Origin: an uncultured Oscillospiraceae bacterium
GTDB taxonomy: Bacteria > Bacillota > Clostridia > Oscillospirales > Oscillospiraceae
Assembly (NCBI GenBank): GCA_934668605.1
Contig: CAKUNY010000127.1
Location: forward strand, 1-6,038
Direction of reading: 5' to 3'
DNA: 6,038 nt
Positions 4,798-6,038 of this stretch are shown in pieces (the first letter of the stretch is position 1; each line of letters begins with the position of its first letter). Under the pieces are notes generated by a model that saw nothing but the letters and a program-made list of their open reading frames with translations, was not told where the DNA came from and did no database searches. Position numbers and translations under genes: made by a program.

Positions 4798-6038
4798 TTA
4801 TTCGACGGTGACGCCGCGCTTTGCGAACTCTTCGACCATGAGGTCGAGATCGGGCTTGATGTTGATGGGCTCGCCCGCGGACTTGATGGCGTTTGCCACG
4901 TCCTTGAGGCCGTTGCCGGTGACGACGGAGACGACCGTGTCGTTCTTGCCGATGAGCCCCAGCTCGCAGGCCTTCTTGACCGCTGCCGTTCCGGTGACGC
5001 CGGCGGGCTCGCCGAACACACCGCAGGTTCTGCCGAGCAGCTTCTGCGCGGCCAAAATCTCCTCGTCGGTGACGTTGATGGCAAGACCGTTCGACTCGCG
5101 GATGGCCATGAGCGCCTTATCGGCGTTGCGCGGCACGCCGACGGAGATGGAGTCGGCGATCGTGTTTTCCTCCATCGGCTCCCAGGGCTTGTTCTCCTGG
5201 ATCGCGCGGTTGAGGGGGTAGCAGCCCGTGGACTGGGCGGAAATGAGGCGCGGGAGCTTATCGATAAAGCCGATGGCGTACAGATCCTTTAAGCCCTTCC
5301 ACACGCCCGCGATCGTGCAGCCGTCGCCGACGGAGATGGCCAGATAGTCGGGCATTTCCCAATCAAGCTGCTCGGCGATCTCGAGCGCGACCGTCTTCTT
5401 GCCCTCGGAGAGGTAGGGGTTGATGGCGGCGTTGCGGTTGTACCAGCCCCATTTTTCGATGGCCTCGGCGGACATTTTGAACGTCTCCTCGTAGTTGCCC
5501 TTGACGGAAATGACGTTCGCGCCGAAGATCATCAGCTGCGCGACCTTGCCCTTGGGCGCGCGCTCGGGAACGAAAATGTAGGTCTTGAAGCCAGCTGCCG
5601 CCGCATTACCGGCCAGACTGGACGCGGCGTTGCCGGTCGAAGAGCACGCAATGATCTTTGCGCCCGCCTCGCCCGCCTTTGCAACCGCCATCGCAGAAGC
5701 GCGGTCTTTTAAGGATGCGGTCGGGTTGATGCCGTCGTCCTTGACCCAAAGTCTCTTGAGGCCGAGGAGCTCGGCCAGCTTCGGCTCTTCATAAAGCGGC
5801 GACCAGCCCACGCGAAGGGGCGTGTCGGGCGTGGTTTCCTCAATCGGAAGCAGCTCCCGGTAGCGCCACATGGTGGGGTTCACGCGGTTTTTGAGCGTTT
5901 CCTTCGTGAAATGCGATTTGATGTAGTCGTAGTCGTAAATGATGTCCAGAATGCCGCCGCAGGAGCAGTTCGTCAAATTCGGGACAGCCTCGTATTCTTT
6001 GCCGCACTTCACGCAGCGCGCGCACTTGACATTTTTCA
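4798..6038 (-). CDS. thrC: Threonine synthase (5' end truncated by about one base at the window edge)
   Basis: PLP-dependent fold-type II enzyme converting O-phosphohomoserine to threonine and phosphate, the last step of threonine synthesis, in the cytoplasm. The visible frame runs to the right edge. Its final two bases read TG on the minus strand, so ATG is likely completed by the next base, giving MKNVKCARCVKCGKEY and a 413-aa protein. An N-terminal zinc ribbon is visible (C9-x2-C12-G ... C25-x-C27-GG), with an additional Cys6. The PLP lysine is in NPTASLKDRASA (Lys111), the phosphate-contacting SSTGNAASS loop follows at about 133-141, and GNGLKD lies near the C-terminus. A shorter GTG start (6010-6012) would cut off part of the zinc ribbon. 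Cysteate synthase is a relative, but length and organism type favour ThrC. It ends 10 bp before a strong terminator. Its promoter and any upstream operon partner (such as homoserine kinase) lie outside the window. Confidence 0.9.
   Translation of the reverse strand, partial: KNVKCARCVKCGKEYEAVPNLTNCSCGGILDIIYDYDYIKSHFTKETLKNRVNPTMWRYRELLPIEETTPDTPLRVGWSPLYEEPKLAELLGLKRLWVKDDGINPTASLKDRASAMAVAKAGEAGAKIIACSSTGNAASSLAGNAAAAGFKTYIFVPERAPKGKVAQLMIFGANVISVKGNYEETFKMSAEAIEKWGWYNRNAAINPYLSEGKKTVALEIAEQLDWEMPDYLAISVGDGCTIAGVWKGLKDLYAIGFIDKLPRLISAQSTGCYPLNRAIQENKPWEPMEENTIADSISVGVPRNADKALMAIRESNGLAINVTDEEILAAQKLLGRTCGVFGEPAGVTGTAAVKKACELGLIGKNDTVVSVVTGNGLKDVANAIKSAGEPINIKPDLDLMVEEFAKRGVTVE

Noticed and set aside
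4669..5292. 207-codon plus-strand open frame opposite thrC
   Set aside because: It begins inside the palindromic repeat and runs through the terminator and the antisense of thrC. No ribosome binding site or protein motif was seen.

Overview
The window looks like chromosomal DNA of a fairly GC-rich, endospore-forming member of the Clostridia, most likely an Oscillospiraceae/Ruminococcaceae-type gut bacterium. This is inferred from Gram-positive style Shine-Dalgarno sites, a near-consensus sigma-A promoter, a SpoIID/SleC-like spore cortex-lytic gene set, clostridial-type oligopeptide permease subunits, and a small palindromic intergenic repeat of a kind I associate with that family. No phage, transposase, CRISPR, rRNA or tRNA was seen.

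Left part, minus strand (1-2136): an oligopeptide/dipeptide ABC transporter operon. A promoter with 17-bp spacing at 2108-2136 drives oppB (GTG start at 2032, 303 aa), then oppC (358 aa), then the first seven codons of another gene that runs off the left edge and is expected, from gene order only, to be the ATPase oppD. No substrate-binding protein gene lies between the promoter and oppB.

Middle, plus strand (2333-4578): three tightly packed genes (9-bp gap, then a 4-bp ATGA overlap). They encode a 131-aa beta-rich protein resembling the N-terminal pro-domain of SleC-type cortex-lytic enzymes, a 426-aa protein with a SpoIID-like lytic transglycosylase domain plus two peptidoglycan-binding modules, and a 187-aa protein made of two more such modules. 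None has an obvious signal peptide. This reads as a split, expanded SleC-like germination or cortex-remodelling system and is the most interesting part of the window. A possible sigma-K-like promoter precedes it.

Right part: 4579-4797 holds a 107-bp element with 27-bp terminal inverted repeats, each arm itself a hairpin, and a 14-bp-stem hairpin with T-runs on both sides that can terminate the two convergent transcription units. The minus-strand gene from 4798 to the right edge is a PLP-dependent threonine synthase (thrC) with an N-terminal zinc ribbon. Its start codon appears to straddle the window edge, with one base missing.
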